Below are positions 18,778-28,334 of a DNA stretch of 37,681 nt, piece by piece (the stretch's first letter is position 1; the number at the start of each line of letters is the position of its first letter). The position numbers were made by a program, and so were the translations under genes. The stretch is from assembly GCA_023256835.1 (NCBI GenBank), contig JALREE010000251.1, forward strand, positions 1 to 37,681, read 5' to 3'. Source of the stretch: Pseudomonadales bacterium (lineage in GTDB: Bacteria > Pseudomonadota > Gammaproteobacteria > Pseudomonadales > Pseudohongiellaceae). The notes beneath the pieces are model-generated. The model worked only from the letters and a program-made list of their open reading frames with translations. It did not search any database and had not been told where the DNA came from.

Positions 18778-18783
18778 TATAAT
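18778..18783 (+). promoter_or_regulatory. Possible sigma70 -10 element (TATAAT) upstream of DUF2835/pyrD
   Basis: Exact TATAAT in cgcctataatgcc; no good -35 at 16-18 bp, so only suggestive. Confidence 0.35.
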
Positions 18784-18838
18784 GCCGCCGTCCTTTGATG
18801 CGCGGGTGGCACGGGTTCCGCCCGGCCGACAGGAAATC

Positions 18839-19060
18839 ATGAGAAAGCTGACCATCGATATCTCCCTGCCAGCCGAACGTTACGAGGCCTTGTATACCGG
18901 CGTCGTGAAGGATGTGCAGACAGTCTCCCGCGAAGGCGTTCGAGTCCGTTTTCCCGGCATGATCCTGCAGAAATTCCTGCAGCACGATGGTGTGCACGGA
19001 ACCTTTGTCATCGAATTCGATGATGCCAACAAATTCAGAGCGATCACCAAAATTGTATAG
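18839..19060 (+). CDS. DUF2835-like small protein
   Basis: MRKLTIDISLPAERYEALYTGVVKDVQTVSREGVRVRFPGMILQKFLQHDGVHGTFVIEFDDANKFRAITKIV; the ORF track start is 19 codons too long. Confidence 0.75.
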   Translation: MRKLTIDISLPAERYEALYTGVVKDVQTVSREGVRVRFPGMILQKFLQHDGVHGTFVIEFDDANKFRAITKIV

Positions 19061-20075
19061 CCTCCTGCGACCCCTGCTGTTCACGCTGCCTGCCGAAACC
19101 TCTCACACGCTCACGCTGCCGCTGCTGGATATCGCGGCCCGCACCGGGCTGATTCGACTGCTGGCCTCACAGCCATCACACGCCACTGCGCGACAGGTGA
19201 TGGGGCTGACGTTCCCCAATGCCGTGGGGCTGGCGGCAGGCCTGGACAAGAACGCCGATCACATCGATGCCCTCGCGGCACTGGGCTTCGGTTTCATCGA
19301 AGTGGGCACCCTGACGCCCCGGCCGCAGCCTGGCAATCCGCGTCCACGGCTGTTTCGCCTGACGCCGGAGCGCGCCATCATCAATCGCATGGGTTTCAAC
19401 AACAAGGGCATCGATCACGCGCTGTCTGCCATTGCGCGCAGCCGTTTTCGCGGCATTCTGGGCATCAACATCGGCAAGAATTTCGATACGCCGGTGGACA
19501 AGGCTGCAGACGACTACCTCCTCTGCATGCGCAAGTGCTATGGCGCTGCGAGCTATATCGTCGTCAATCTGTCGTCTCCCAATACCCCCGGGCTGCGCAG
19601 CCTGCAATTCGGTGACGAGCTGCAGCGCCTGCTCGGTGTGCTCAAGGCAGAGCAGGCGGCACTTGCGCTGCAGCATGGCCGCAAGGTGCCACTTGTCGTC
19701 AAGATCGCGCCGGATCTTGCTGACGACGAGATCGGCTTGATTGCCGGTGCGCTGCGTGACAACGAGATCGAAGGGGTGATCGCCACCAACACGACACTCG
19801 ATCGCAGTCAGGTGCAGAGCAGCAGCTACAAGGACCAGGCAGGGGGGCTCAGTGGCGCGCCACTGGTCGACAAGTCCACCCATGTGATTCGTGTGCTGCA
19901 CGAGGCGCTGGCGGGAAGCATTCCGATCATCGGGGTGGGAGGGATTCTCAGCGGCGATGATGCCGCTGCCAAGATGGCGGCAGGTGCCAGTCTCGTGCAG
20001 CTCTACACCGGGTTCATCTATCGTGGTCCGGCGTTGATTGCGGAAACGCTCGATGCCATTGAGGCCATGGCATGA
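19053..20075 (+). CDS. pyrD: Dihydroorotate dehydrogenase (quinone), class 2
   Basis: LTFPNAVGLAAGLDKNADHIDALAALGFGFIEVGTLTPRPQPGNPRPRLFRL, INRMGFNNKGID, VNLSSPNTPGLRSLQ, IATNTTLDRS. Exact start uncertain; TTG at about 19053 would overlap the DUF2835 stop. Confidence 0.93.
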   Translation: MYSLLRPLLFTLPAETSHTLTLPLLDIAARTGLIRLLASQPSHATARQVMGLTFPNAVGLAAGLDKNADHIDALAALGFGFIEVGTLTPRPQPGNPRPRLFRLTPERAIINRMGFNNKGIDHALSAIARSRFRGILGINIGKNFDTPVDKAADDYLLCMRKCYGAASYIVVNLSSPNTPGLRSLQFGDELQRLLGVLKAEQAALALQHGRKVPLVVKIAPDLADDEIGLIAGALRDNEIEGVIATNTTLDRSQVQSSSYKDQAGGLSGAPLVDKSTHVIRVLHEALAGSIPIIGVGGILSGDDAAAKMAAGASLVQLYTGFIYRGPALIAETLDAIEAMA

Positions 20076-20353
20076 CCGTCAACGTGCTTTTCTTCACGAC
20101 GGTGGGTTGCCACTTGTGTGAACAGGCCGAGGCGCTGCTGGACGCTGTGCTGCCCCATGCCAACGGATTGCGCGCACAGTCCGGGCTTGCCCTGTTGCAG
20201 CTGCAGAAAGTGGAGGTGTCCGAGAGTGTTGCTCTGATGGAGCGTTATGGATCAAGAATTCCAGTGTTGCTGCTGGAAGAAAACGCGCAGGAGTTGGCGT
20301 GGCCCTTCGAGCAGACACGTTTGTTCGGTTTTCTGAGTGGCTTCACAGGCTGA
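20072..20353 (+). CDS. Glutaredoxin-like (DUF836-type) thioredoxin-fold protein
   Basis: MTVNVLFFTTVGCHLCEQAEALLDAV (CxxC near N-terminus), ...SRIPVLLLE; ATGA overlap with pyrD. Confidence 0.8.
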   Translation: MTVNVLFFTTVGCHLCEQAEALLDAVLPHANGLRAQSGLALLQLQKVEVSESVALMERYGSRIPVLLLEENAQELAWPFEQTRLFGFLSGFTG

Positions 20354-20357
20354 AGCC
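20339..20357. repeat. Inverted repeat GGCTTCA-caggc-TGAAGCC at a convergent gene end (possible weak terminator)
   Basis: Perfect 7-bp stem with 5-nt loop; includes the stop codon of the glutaredoxin-like gene; no U tract. Confidence 0.45.
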
Positions 20358-20368
20358 AGCCGCGGGGT

Positions 20369-21178
20369 TCAGGGCAGGGCAAACAGCCGGCGCGCATTCT
20401 GCGTGGCGTGGCTGGCCAGAGTCTGCGGGGTCTGCTGCATCGCCTGTGCTGCCACGCGCAGCACCTCCGTCAGCATGGCCGGTTCATTGCGGCGGCTCTT
20501 GGGGCGTGGCCGCAGAGTGCGGGGCAGCAGATATGGAGCGTCGGTTTCCAGCAGCAGGCGGTTCAATGGAATATCGTGGAGAAATTCGAGCATGTGCGCG
20601 CCGCGTCGTTCGTCGCAGATCCAGCCCGTGATTCCGATGTGCATGTCCAGGTCGAGATAGTCGTAGAGTTCGTGTCGCTCTCCGGTGAAGCAGTGCACCA
20701 CACCTCCGGCCGTCAGTGCATCGCGCTGATTCTTCAGGATCGGCAGGAAGCGCGCGTGCGCATCACGTTGATGCAGGAAGACAGGCTTGCCGAGGCGGGC
20801 AGCGAGCTCGAGATGCTGCTCGAACACCGACTCCTGGGCTGAGCGTGGTGAGAAATCGCGATTGAAGTCGAGCCCTGTCTCGCCCACCGCCTTGACGCTG
20901 GCATGGGCAGCCAGCCGCGTGATCTCTGCAAACGCTTCGGCGTCGCAATGCTGTGCTTCGTGAGGATGTACTCCCGAGGTGGCTGACAGCAGAGCGGGGA
21001 GTCGGGTGGCCAGTTCGACGGCCGTCGCCGTGGAGCCAGGGCTGGTGCCCGTGACCAGCAGATGCACGATGCCGGCAGCGCGAGCGCGATCAAGCACCGC
21101 ATCGAGGTCGGCAGCGAAGGATTCGTGGCCGAGATTCGCGCCGATGTCGATCAGCGGCGCGGCGAGAGGCTCAAGCAT
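20369..21178 (-). CDS. TatD-family metal-dependent hydrolase/DNase
   Basis: LIDIGANLGHESFAADLDAVLDRARAAGI, GVHPHEAQHCD, AVGETGLDFNRDFS, QRDAHARFLPIL, VHCFTGE, LLLETDAPYLLPR. Start 21178 chosen. Confidence 0.92.
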   Translation of the reverse strand: MLEPLAAPLIDIGANLGHESFAADLDAVLDRARAAGIVHLLVTGTSPGSTATAVELATRLPALLSATSGVHPHEAQHCDAEAFAEITRLAAHASVKAVGETGLDFNRDFSPRSAQESVFEQHLELAARLGKPVFLHQRDAHARFLPILKNQRDALTAGGVVHCFTGERHELYDYLDLDMHIGITGWICDERRGAHMLEFLHDIPLNRLLLETDAPYLLPRTLRPRPKSRRNEPAMLTEVLRVAAQAMQQTPQTLASHATQNARRLFALP

Positions 21179-22397
21179 TGCCGACCACAGCACCCAGCTG
21201 TGAGGCCCAGCGAATGCTTTCCCGGTAACTGCTCTCCAGTTCCCGGGCACCGATGTTCAACTTGGCCAGCGCATCCCAATCGATCTCCTGCCAGTTGGCC
21301 TGCTCGTAGGCCACCACGGTCTTCAGCACCTGTCCTATGGCACCGCTCCCGTTCATCAGGCCGTCGACCACCACTTGTGACAGTGGCATCGAGGCGATGA
21401 TTTCCTTGAGTTCGACATCGAAGAAAGCATCGAGATTGGAGAGCAGTCCAGTGGTGAAATACGGGTCGCTGCTGGCGGAGTTCGTGAAGCACTCTGCCAG
21501 CAACTGACACATCTTCGCGCGTGTCATGGCCAGCACAGAGAGGGCATTGGGCTTGTCGGCCATGTTGCTCAGCGAGGGCAGGGTGGCCCAGCTCTTGACC
21601 TGGCGCAGCCCCAGCATGGAGACAGCATGCTGCAGGGACGTGATTTCACGACGTCCGGAAAACGCCGCCGAATTCACGAGCTTGATCAACTTCACGCTGA
21701 GCACCGGGTCCTTGGCGATGATGCCGGCGATGTTGGCGAGCTCCACGTCCGGGTTCTGCAATTGCGCCAGCAGATTCAGCACCACCAGCTTGCTGGCCGG
21801 TACCTTGCGGCCCTTCACCTGTTCCGGTTTGCTGAGGAAATAGCCCTGGAACAGCTTGAAACCGAGGTCCTTGCAGAGGTGGAACATCTCATGGGTTTCC
21901 ACCTTCTCGGCCAGCAGTGTCACATTGAACGGCTTGAGAAGTTCGACGTGGCGCTTTATTTCCGCTTCATCGAAGGCGAGCACATCGATCTTCACGATGT
22001 CCGCGATGTGCAGTGCCGTGTCCCACTTGCTGTCGTAGACGAAATCGTCGAGCGCAATGGTGTAACCCGCTTCCTTCAGGGATTGCAGATTGCGGTTGAG
22101 CTCATCGTCCACTTCGATCGTTTCCAGCACTTCAATGACGAAACGCTTCTTGTCGAACGGCGGAGGGTTGAGAATCAGATTGCGCGTGAAATTGATGTAG
22201 GCAGGGTGATTCTGCACCACGTCAGTGATGTCCATCTCATTGAAGGCATTGAGGAACACCTGCGACATCGCCGAATCCCCATCGAAGATATTGGCCTGAT
22301 TGGAATTGTCCGAGCGAAACAGCAATTCATAGGCGGCCACCTTGATGCTTTCGTCGAAGATGGGTTGGCGGGCCAGGAGTATGTGCTGTTCTGTCAT
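21171..22397 (-). CDS. EAL-like plus HDOD domain signalling protein (YuxH-type architecture)
   Basis: MTEQHILLARQPIFDESIKVAAYELLFRS... INFTRNLI, VIEVLETIEVDDEL, ALDDFVYDSKWD, DIVKIDVLAF, LLAEKVET, GFKLFQGYFLSKPE, followed by an HDOD-like region (IIAKDPVLSVKLIKLVNSAAFSGRREITSLQHAVSMLGLRQVKSW). Confidence 0.88.
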   Translation of the reverse strand: MTEQHILLARQPIFDESIKVAAYELLFRSDNSNQANIFDGDSAMSQVFLNAFNEMDITDVVQNHPAYINFTRNLILNPPPFDKKRFVIEVLETIEVDDELNRNLQSLKEAGYTIALDDFVYDSKWDTALHIADIVKIDVLAFDEAEIKRHVELLKPFNVTLLAEKVETHEMFHLCKDLGFKLFQGYFLSKPEQVKGRKVPASKLVVLNLLAQLQNPDVELANIAGIIAKDPVLSVKLIKLVNSAAFSGRREITSLQHAVSMLGLRQVKSWATLPSLSNMADKPNALSVLAMTRAKMCQLLAECFTNSASSDPYFTTGLLSNLDAFFDVELKEIIASMPLSQVVVDGLMNGSGAIGQVLKTVVAYEQANWQEIDWDALAKLNIGARELESSYRESIRWASQLGAVVGNA

Positions 22398-22588
22398 CAC
22401 GAATCTCAGGGGGAAGGCGCGGGTGAACGGCATTGTAGCCGAACAACCCTGTTTTGACAGGGGCTTGTACGAAATTGCAGTGAGATGTGTGGTAGACCGC
22501 GCGCTGTCGCTTCGCCCATAATACCGCGCCATGCGTGACGCTACGCCATTCCCGTGTCAGCCACACAATTTTCGCGAAGGTAACTGAA

Positions 22589-23638
22589 GTGAGTATTTCC
22601 AAGGCAAAGCAGGAGCTCAACTGGGCCGAACTGGGGTTTCAATACCGCCAGACCGATTTCCGGTTCAGTGCAACGTACAGTGATGGTGCCTGGTCTGCAG
22701 GCGAACTGCTCGAGTCTCCGCTGATTGCCGTGCATGAAGGGGCTCCTGCCCTGCATTATGCCCAGCAGTGCTTCGAAGGCATGAAGGCGCAGACAGCACC
22801 GGACGGTCGCGTGCTGCTGTTCCGTCCCGAGCTGAACAGCGAGCGCATGAATCAGACGGCCGAGCGACTGCTGATGCCGCAGGTGCCTGTGGAGCTGTTC
22901 CTGCGCGGCGTGGAAGCGGCTGTCCGCGCCAACTATGCCTGGATACCTCCTCATGGTTCCGGCGCCTCGCTCTATATCCGCCCCATGCTGATCGGCGTCG
23001 GGGAGAATCTGGGGCTGCGTCCGGCCAGGACCTTCGAATTCCGCGTCTTCGTGTCGCCGGTCGGGCCGTACTACAAGAGTGCAGGAATGGCTGTGATCTC
23101 CCTGGCCGTGTCCGAGTTCGATCGTGCGGCACCGGCGGGAACGGGCGCGTTCAAGGCAGGCGCGAATTATGCTGGCGGTCTGCTCGCCACGCGCCATGCC
23201 CAGGCGCTTGGGGCCAATGAAGCGCTCTATCTCGACTCCAAGACGCGCACCTATATAGATGAAGCAGGTTCCGCGAACATCGTGGTGGCCATGAAAGGCA
23301 ATCGCTTCGTCTCGCCAAAGTCGAACGCAATTCTGCCGAGCGTCACCCGGCGCTCGGTGATGACCCTGGCTGAAGAGCAGATGAAGATGCAGGTGGAGAA
23401 CCGCCCCATCGATCTGCGCGCCGAACTGCCCGAGTTCGAGGAAGTGGCTGCTTGCGGCACGGCCGCGGTGCTCTCTCCGGTCGGAAGAATCTGGGTGGAT
23501 GGGGAGTGGCATGCGTTCTACGGCAATGGCGAGAAGGTCGGCCCCGTCATGCAGAAGCTCTTCGATCTGCTGGTCGGAATCCAGCGCGGCGAGCTCGCCG
23601 ATGTCCACGGCTGGACGCACGAAGTGCCCATGGAATAG
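22589..23638 (+). CDS. ilvE: Branched-chain amino acid aminotransferase (GTG start)
   Basis: LHYAQQCFEGMKAQTAPDGRVLLFRPELNSERMNQTAERLLMP, FKAGANYAGGLLATRHAQALGANEALYLD, EAGSANIVV; SD-like aagg upstream of GTG at 22589. Confidence 0.92.
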   Translation: MSISKAKQELNWAELGFQYRQTDFRFSATYSDGAWSAGELLESPLIAVHEGAPALHYAQQCFEGMKAQTAPDGRVLLFRPELNSERMNQTAERLLMPQVPVELFLRGVEAAVRANYAWIPPHGSGASLYIRPMLIGVGENLGLRPARTFEFRVFVSPVGPYYKSAGMAVISLAVSEFDRAAPAGTGAFKAGANYAGGLLATRHAQALGANEALYLDSKTRTYIDEAGSANIVVAMKGNRFVSPKSNAILPSVTRRSVMTLAEEQMKMQVENRPIDLRAELPEFEEVAACGTAAVLSPVGRIWVDGEWHAFYGNGEKVGPVMQKLFDLLVGIQRGELADVHGWTHEVPME

Positions 23639-23649
23639 TCGCTGCGAAG

Positions 23650-23683
23650 GCGGATTTCAGGCAATGGCTGGCCTGAAATCCGC
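23650..23683 (+). terminator. Strong hairpin downstream of ilvE: GCGGATTTCAGG-caatggctgg-CCTGAAATCCGC
   Basis: Perfect 12-bp stem, 10-nt loop, followed by ttt; 12 nt after the ilvE stop. Confidence 0.75.
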
Positions 23684-23716
23684 TTTCCGTGCCGTCGCAA
23701 ACCGGCAAACTAAGGC

Positions 23717-23745
23717 TTGACCCTCACGCAGCCACCCCTTATATA
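23717..23745 (+). promoter_or_regulatory. Putative sigma70 promoter for topA: TTGACC-N17-TATATA
   Basis: -35 TTGACC at 23717-23722, 17-bp spacer, TATATA at 23740-23745, 90 bp upstream of the topA ATG. Confidence 0.6.
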
Positions 23746-23835
23746 TGACGCCTTCTTTGAAACCCGGCAGCTCGGATGATGTGCAGCGCGGGCCCAGTCC
23801 ACCCCCCGCGCAGTAATCAGGAACCGTTGCAAGCA

Positions 23836-26457
23836 ATGAGCAAATCGTTGGTGATAGTGGAATCGCCTGCCAAGGCCAAGACCATCAACAAGTATCTTGG
23901 CAAGGAATTTGTCGTCAAATCGAGTGTGGGGCATATCCGGGATCTGCCGTCCGGCGGCAGCAGTCAGCTGGTGGATACGAAGGAGCGTGCCAAGGCCGCT
24001 GCGGCCACCCGCAAACTCAGTGCGGACGACAAGGCGCTGCACAAGCAGACGAAGGCGCGCGAGCAGCTGGTGGCCCGCATGGGCGTGGACCCGGAACGCA
24101 ACTGGGCCGCGAAGTACGAGATTCTTCCCGGCAAGGAGAAGGTGGTCGCCGATCTTCGCAAGCTGGCCAAGGATGCCGATGTCATCTATCTCGCCACCGA
24201 CTTGGACAGAGAGGGGGAGGCCATCGCCTGGCACCTGAAGGAGTCCATCGGCGGCGACGCCTCGCGCTACAAGCGCGTGGTGTTCAACGAGATCACCAAG
24301 AAGGCCATCAACGAAGCGTTCTCGCATCCCGGCGAACTCGACATGAAATACGTGCAGGCCCAGCAGGCGCGCCGTTTTCTCGATCGTGTCGTGGGCTTCA
24401 TGGTGTCGCCGCTGCTGTGGGCGAAGGTGGCGCGCGGGCTTTCTGCCGGGCGCGTCCAGTCCGTGGCGGTGCGGCTGATTGTCGAGCGAGAGCGTGAGAT
24501 TCGTGCCTTTGTTCCCGAGGAATACTGGGAAGTCTTTGCGGAACTGCACACGGCGAAGCGCGAGGCATTGCGCTTCGCGGTGACCAAACAGCTCGATGAG
24601 GCGTTTCGTCCCGTCAGCAAGGCGCAGACCGATGCTTCGCTGCAGCTGCTGCAGAACGCGTCCTATGTCGTCAGTCGACGTGAAGACAAGCCGACGTCGT
24701 CCAAACCGAAAGCGCCTCTCATCACGTCCACGCTGCAGCAGGCCGCCAGCACGCGACTCGGTTTCGGTGTGAAGAAAACCATGACGCTGGCCCAGCGACT
24801 CTACGAGGCCGGTTACATCACCTACATGCGTACCGATTCGACGCACTTGAGCGAAGACGCGTTGAGCATGTGCCGTGACTTCATCAAGAAACAGTTTGGC
24901 GCTGGCTATTTGCCAGAACAGCCCGTGCGCTACAGCGCCAGGGAAGGGGCACAGGAAGCGCATGAGGCCATTCGCCCGACAGACGTGAACACCTCCAGCA
25001 ACGATCTGCAGAACATGGAGCGTGACGCCGAGCGCCTCTACGCCCTGATCTGGCAGCATTTCGTGGCCTCGCAGATGCCTCCGGCGCAGTACCTCAGCAG
25101 CCTGGTGGCGGTGAAAGCCGGCGACTTCGAACTGCGCACCAAGGGTCGCATCATGCAGTTCGATGGCTATCAGCGCGTGCTTTCCACCAAGGAAGAGGAC
25201 GTCGTGCTGCCGGCGGTGCAGGTGGGGGATACCCTGAGCCTGCAGGCGCTTGATCCGCAGCAGTTCTTCACCAAGCCCGCGGCGCGCTACACGGAAGCCA
25301 GTCTGGTGAAGGAACTGGAGAAGCGCGGCATCGGCCGTCCCTCCACCTACGCGGCCATCATTTCCACCATTCAGGAGCGTGGCTACGTGAAGGTGGAGAG
25401 CCGCCGCTTCTACGCGCAGAAGATGGGCGACATCGTTGCCGAACGTCTGCTGGAAAGCTTCACGGAACTGATGGACTACGACTTCACGGCCAAGATGGAA
25501 GACGACCTGGACAAGGTCGCCACCGGCGCGCTCGACTGGAAGCAGGTGCTCAACACTTTCTACAAGGAATTCAAGCAGCAGTTGGAAGTGGCCTCCTCCG
25601 ATGACGCCTCGGGCATGCGCAGCAACAAGCCGACGGATACTGACATTCCCTGTCCGAAATGCGGGCGCCCCATGCAGATTCGCACGGCCTCCACCGGCGT
25701 GTTTCTGGGCTGTTCCGGCTATGCACTGCCTCCCAAGGAGCGCTGCAAGTCCACGATCAATCTGACGCCTGGCGAGGAAGCCATCAGCACCGACAATGCC
25801 GAGGAGGCAGAAGCGGCCGAGAACGAACTGCTGCGCCACCGCAGGCGTTGCCCGAAGTGCAATGCTGCCATGGACAGCTATCTGATCGACGAGCGCCGCA
25901 AACTGCATATCTGTGGCAATAACCCGGACTGTTCCGGCTTCCTGGTGGAAGACGGCGGCTTCAAGATTCGTGGTTATGAAGGGCCGGTGATCGACTGTGA
26001 CAAGTGCGGTTCTCAGATGCAGCTCAAGTCCGGCCGCTTCGGCAAGTATTTCGGCTGCACGAATGAAGCCTGCAAGAACACCCGCAAGCTGTTGCGCAGC
26101 GGGCAGGCAGCGCCACCCAAGGTCGCGCCTGTGGTGATGCCGGAATTGCGCTGCGAGAAAGTGGACGACCATTATGTGCTGCGCGATGGCGCGGCCGGTC
26201 TGTTCCTGGCGGCCAGCAAGTTTCCCAAGAACCGGGAGACCCGGGCGCCACTGGTGGCCGAGTTGCTGCCGCATCGAGAGGAACTGGATCCGAAGCATCA
26301 CTACCTGCTCACGGCGCCGGTGAAGGATCCACAGGGCAACCAGGCGGTGATTCGTTACAGCCGCAAGACGGCGGAACAGTACGTGCAGTCGGAGATTGCC
26401 GGCAAACCTTCGGGCTGGAAAGCCTTCTATCGGCAGGGACGCTGGGTCGAGGAATAG
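23836..26457 (+). CDS. topA: DNA topoisomerase I (type IA), with Cys4-type C-terminal zinc modules
   Basis: [78 protein letters not shown]...C, CPKCNAAM...C, CDKCGSQM...C. Confidence 0.96.
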   Translation: MSKSLVIVESPAKAKTINKYLGKEFVVKSSVGHIRDLPSGGSSQLVDTKERAKAAAATRKLSADDKALHKQTKAREQLVARMGVDPERNWAAKYEILPGKEKVVADLRKLAKDADVIYLATDLDREGEAIAWHLKESIGGDASRYKRVVFNEITKKAINEAFSHPGELDMKYVQAQQARRFLDRVVGFMVSPLLWAKVARGLSAGRVQSVAVRLIVEREREIRAFVPEEYWEVFAELHTAKREALRFAVTKQLDEAFRPVSKAQTDASLQLLQNASYVVSRREDKPTSSKPKAPLITSTLQQAASTRLGFGVKKTMTLAQRLYEAGYITYMRTDSTHLSEDALSMCRDFIKKQFGAGYLPEQPVRYSAREGAQEAHEAIRPTDVNTSSNDLQNMERDAERLYALIWQHFVASQMPPAQYLSSLVAVKAGDFELRTKGRIMQFDGYQRVLSTKEEDVVLPAVQVGDTLSLQALDPQQFFTKPAARYTEASLVKELEKRGIGRPSTYAAIISTIQERGYVKVESRRFYAQKMGDIVAERLLESFTELMDYDFTAKMEDDLDKVATGALDWKQVLNTFYKEFKQQLEVASSDDASGMRSNKPTDTDIPCPKCGRPMQIRTASTGVFLGCSGYALPPKERCKSTINLTPGEEAISTDNAEEAEAAENELLRHRRRCPKCNAAMDSYLIDERRKLHICGNNPDCSGFLVEDGGFKIRGYEGPVIDCDKCGSQMQLKSGRFGKYFGCTNEACKNTRKLLRSGQAAPPKVAPVVMPELRCEKVDDHYVLRDGAAGLFLAASKFPKNRETRAPLVAELLPHREELDPKHHYLLTAPVKDPQGNQAVIRYSRKTAEQYVQSEIAGKPSGWKAFYRQGRWVEE

Positions 26458-26460
26458 GGC

Positions 26461-26488
26461 GCAGGCAGCGTGACACGATGCTGCCTGC
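26461..26488. terminator. Hairpin GCAGGCAGC-N10-GCTGCCTGC between convergent topA and lexA, possibly bidirectional
   Basis: Perfect 9-bp inverted repeat just after the topA stop; no clear U tract. Confidence 0.45.
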
Positions 26489-26496
26489 CAGCCACC

Positions 26497-27111
26497 TCAG
26501 CCGTTCAGCGAGCGGCGGATGACGCCCACGCTGATGCCTTCGATCATGAACTGACGCTGCCGCAAGTCCACTTCAATCGGTGGAAAATCATCATTTTCTG
26601 CAATGAGTTGCAGCGAAAACTTGCTGTTTCCCTTCAATAGTCGTTTGACCGTGACCTCGTCGTCGATGCGTGCCACGACGATGTCTCCGTCGCGCGCCTG
26701 CTCCGTCTTGTGCACGGCCAGCAGGTCGCCGTCGTGAATGCCGATGTTGATCATGCTGTCCCCTTTCACCGTGAGCAGGAAGTCGGCCCGGGGTGAAAAG
26801 AAATCCGGCGGGATCGTGCAATAGTCCTCGATGCTTTCCACGGCCAGAATGGGGCTGCCTGCTGCCACCCGGCCCACGATGGGAAGGCCGTTGTGTTCCT
26901 GAGTGGTCAGGCGGATGCCCCGCGACGTGCCCGGCAGCATCTCGATGGCCTGTTTGCGCTCGAGGGCGCGCAGATGCTCTTCCGCCGCGTTGGGCGACTT
27001 GAAACCCATCTTGCGGGCGATTTCCGAACGGGTGGGCGGATAGCCCGTTTCCTGCTGGTGGTCCCGGATGAACGCCAGAATTTCAGCCTGACGGGGCGTG
27101 AGCTTGAGCAT
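26497..27111 (-). CDS. lexA: SOS repressor LexA
   Basis: [56 protein letters not shown] cleavage site; [21 protein letters not shown]. Confidence 0.96.
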   Translation of the reverse strand: MLKLTPRQAEILAFIRDHQQETGYPPTRSEIARKMGFKSPNAAEEHLRALERKQAIEMLPGTSRGIRLTTQEHNGLPIVGRVAAGSPILAVESIEDYCTIPPDFFSPRADFLLTVKGDSMINIGIHDGDLLAVHKTEQARDGDIVVARIDDEVTVKRLLKGNSKFSLQLIAENDDFPPIEVDLRQRQFMIEGISVGVIRRSLNG

Positions 27112-27140
27112 GGCAGTGGCACCTGTGGTGGGCGAGTGTG

Positions 27141-27156
27141 CTGTAAGTATATACAG
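27141..27156 (-). promoter_or_regulatory. LexA/SOS box CTGTAAGTATATACAG in the lexA promoter
   Basis: Exact CTGT-N8-ACAG. Minus-strand promoter: TTGTCA (27168-27173), 16-bp spacer, TATACT (27146-27151) inside the box. Confidence 0.9.
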
Positions 27157-27293
27157 CGTTCTCGGGATGACAAGTGCTTTGCCGCTCCTGAACGAATTTG
27201 TGATAATCGCGCCGCCCGAATTCCACTCCCGAATTGATCACGTTTTAACCACCATTCGCCTTGTAGCGCCGGCCTCGGAGGCCCTTGCCCGAC

Positions 27294-28334
27294 ATGACAA
27301 ACAAGCCTGCCCTCGTGGACCCCGGCGTGCTGATGCTCGATCTCGCCGGGCTTGAGCTCACGCAGGATGAACATGCACTGTTGCGCGATCCGCAGGTAGG
27401 CGGGGTGATCCTGTTCGCGCGCAATGTGGCCAGTGTGCCGCAGGTACAGGCCCTGAACGCGGCCATCCGGGCCTGCAATCCAGCGCTGTTGATCGCCGTG
27501 GATCAGGAAGGCGGTCGCGTGCAGCGACTGCGCGATGGGTATACCCGCCTGCCGCCCATGCGGGTATTTGCCGCGCAGTGGGAACGCGATCACGAACTGG
27601 CCGAAGATCGTGCACACGAATGCGGCTGGCTGATGGCGGCCGAGATGCTCAGTGCCGGTTTCGACTTCAGCTTCGCCCCCGTGCTTGATCTGGACGCCGG
27701 CGTCAGCGCCGTGATCGGGGATCGCGCGTTTGGCCGTGAGCCGGAGCAAGTGACCGCATTGGCCGGCGCATTCATGCGCGGCATGCGTGAGGCCGGCATG
27801 GCCACCACCGGCAAGCATTTCCCAGGCCATGGCAGCGTCAGCGCCGATTCCCATACCGACATTCCGGTGGATTCACGGCCCCTGGCACTCATTCGCGAGC
27901 AGGACCTGCGTCCGTTTGCCGCCTGCGCACCGTACATGGATGCCGTCATGCCCGCCCACGTCATCTACGAGCAGGCTGACTCTCGCTGTGCCGGCTTCTC
28001 GCCATTCTGGTTGCAGGCCGTGCTGCGTGGCGAACTGGGTTTCGAGGGCGTCATCTTCAGCGATGATCTCGCCATGGCCGGTGCCGCCACGGCCGGGGGC
28101 ATCGAGGCGCGGGTGGATGCTGCGCTGGATGCCGGCTGTGACATGGTGCTGGTCTGCAATGATCGCGACATGGCGCTGGCAGCCCTGGCGCATCTGCATG
28201 CCAGGCAGCAGCCTGCCAGCCCGCGGCTGTCCCGCATGCGTCGTCGCGACAATCCAGCACGAGAGACTCTGCTGGCCTCGGCCCGCTGGACGCGAGCCCG
28301 CGCCATGATTGATGCGCTGGGAGGCAAAGGGTGA
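27294..28334 (+). CDS. nagZ: Beta-N-acetylhexosaminidase
   Basis: GGVILFARNV, AVDQEGGRVQRLRDGYTRLPPM, TGKHFPGHGSVSADSHTDIPVDSRPL, FSDDLAMAGA. Confidence 0.94.
   Translation: MTNKPALVDPGVLMLDLAGLELTQDEHALLRDPQVGGVILFARNVASVPQVQALNAAIRACNPALLIAVDQEGGRVQRLRDGYTRLPPMRVFAAQWERDHELAEDRAHECGWLMAAEMLSAGFDFSFAPVLDLDAGVSAVIGDRAFGREPEQVTALAGAFMRGMREAGMATTGKHFPGHGSVSADSHTDIPVDSRPLALIREQDLRPFAACAPYMDAVMPAHVIYEQADSRCAGFSPFWLQAVLRGELGFEGVIFSDDLAMAGAATAGGIEARVDAALDAGCDMVLVCNDRDMALAALAHLHARQQPASPRLSRMRRRDNPARETLLASARWTRARAMIDALGGKG

Noticed and set aside
23710-26301. 863-aa minus-strand ORF antisense to topA
   Set aside because: The plus strand encodes an unambiguous TopA. The antisense product is His/Arg/Leu-rich with no recognisable domain; long antisense open frames are expected at this GC and codon bias.
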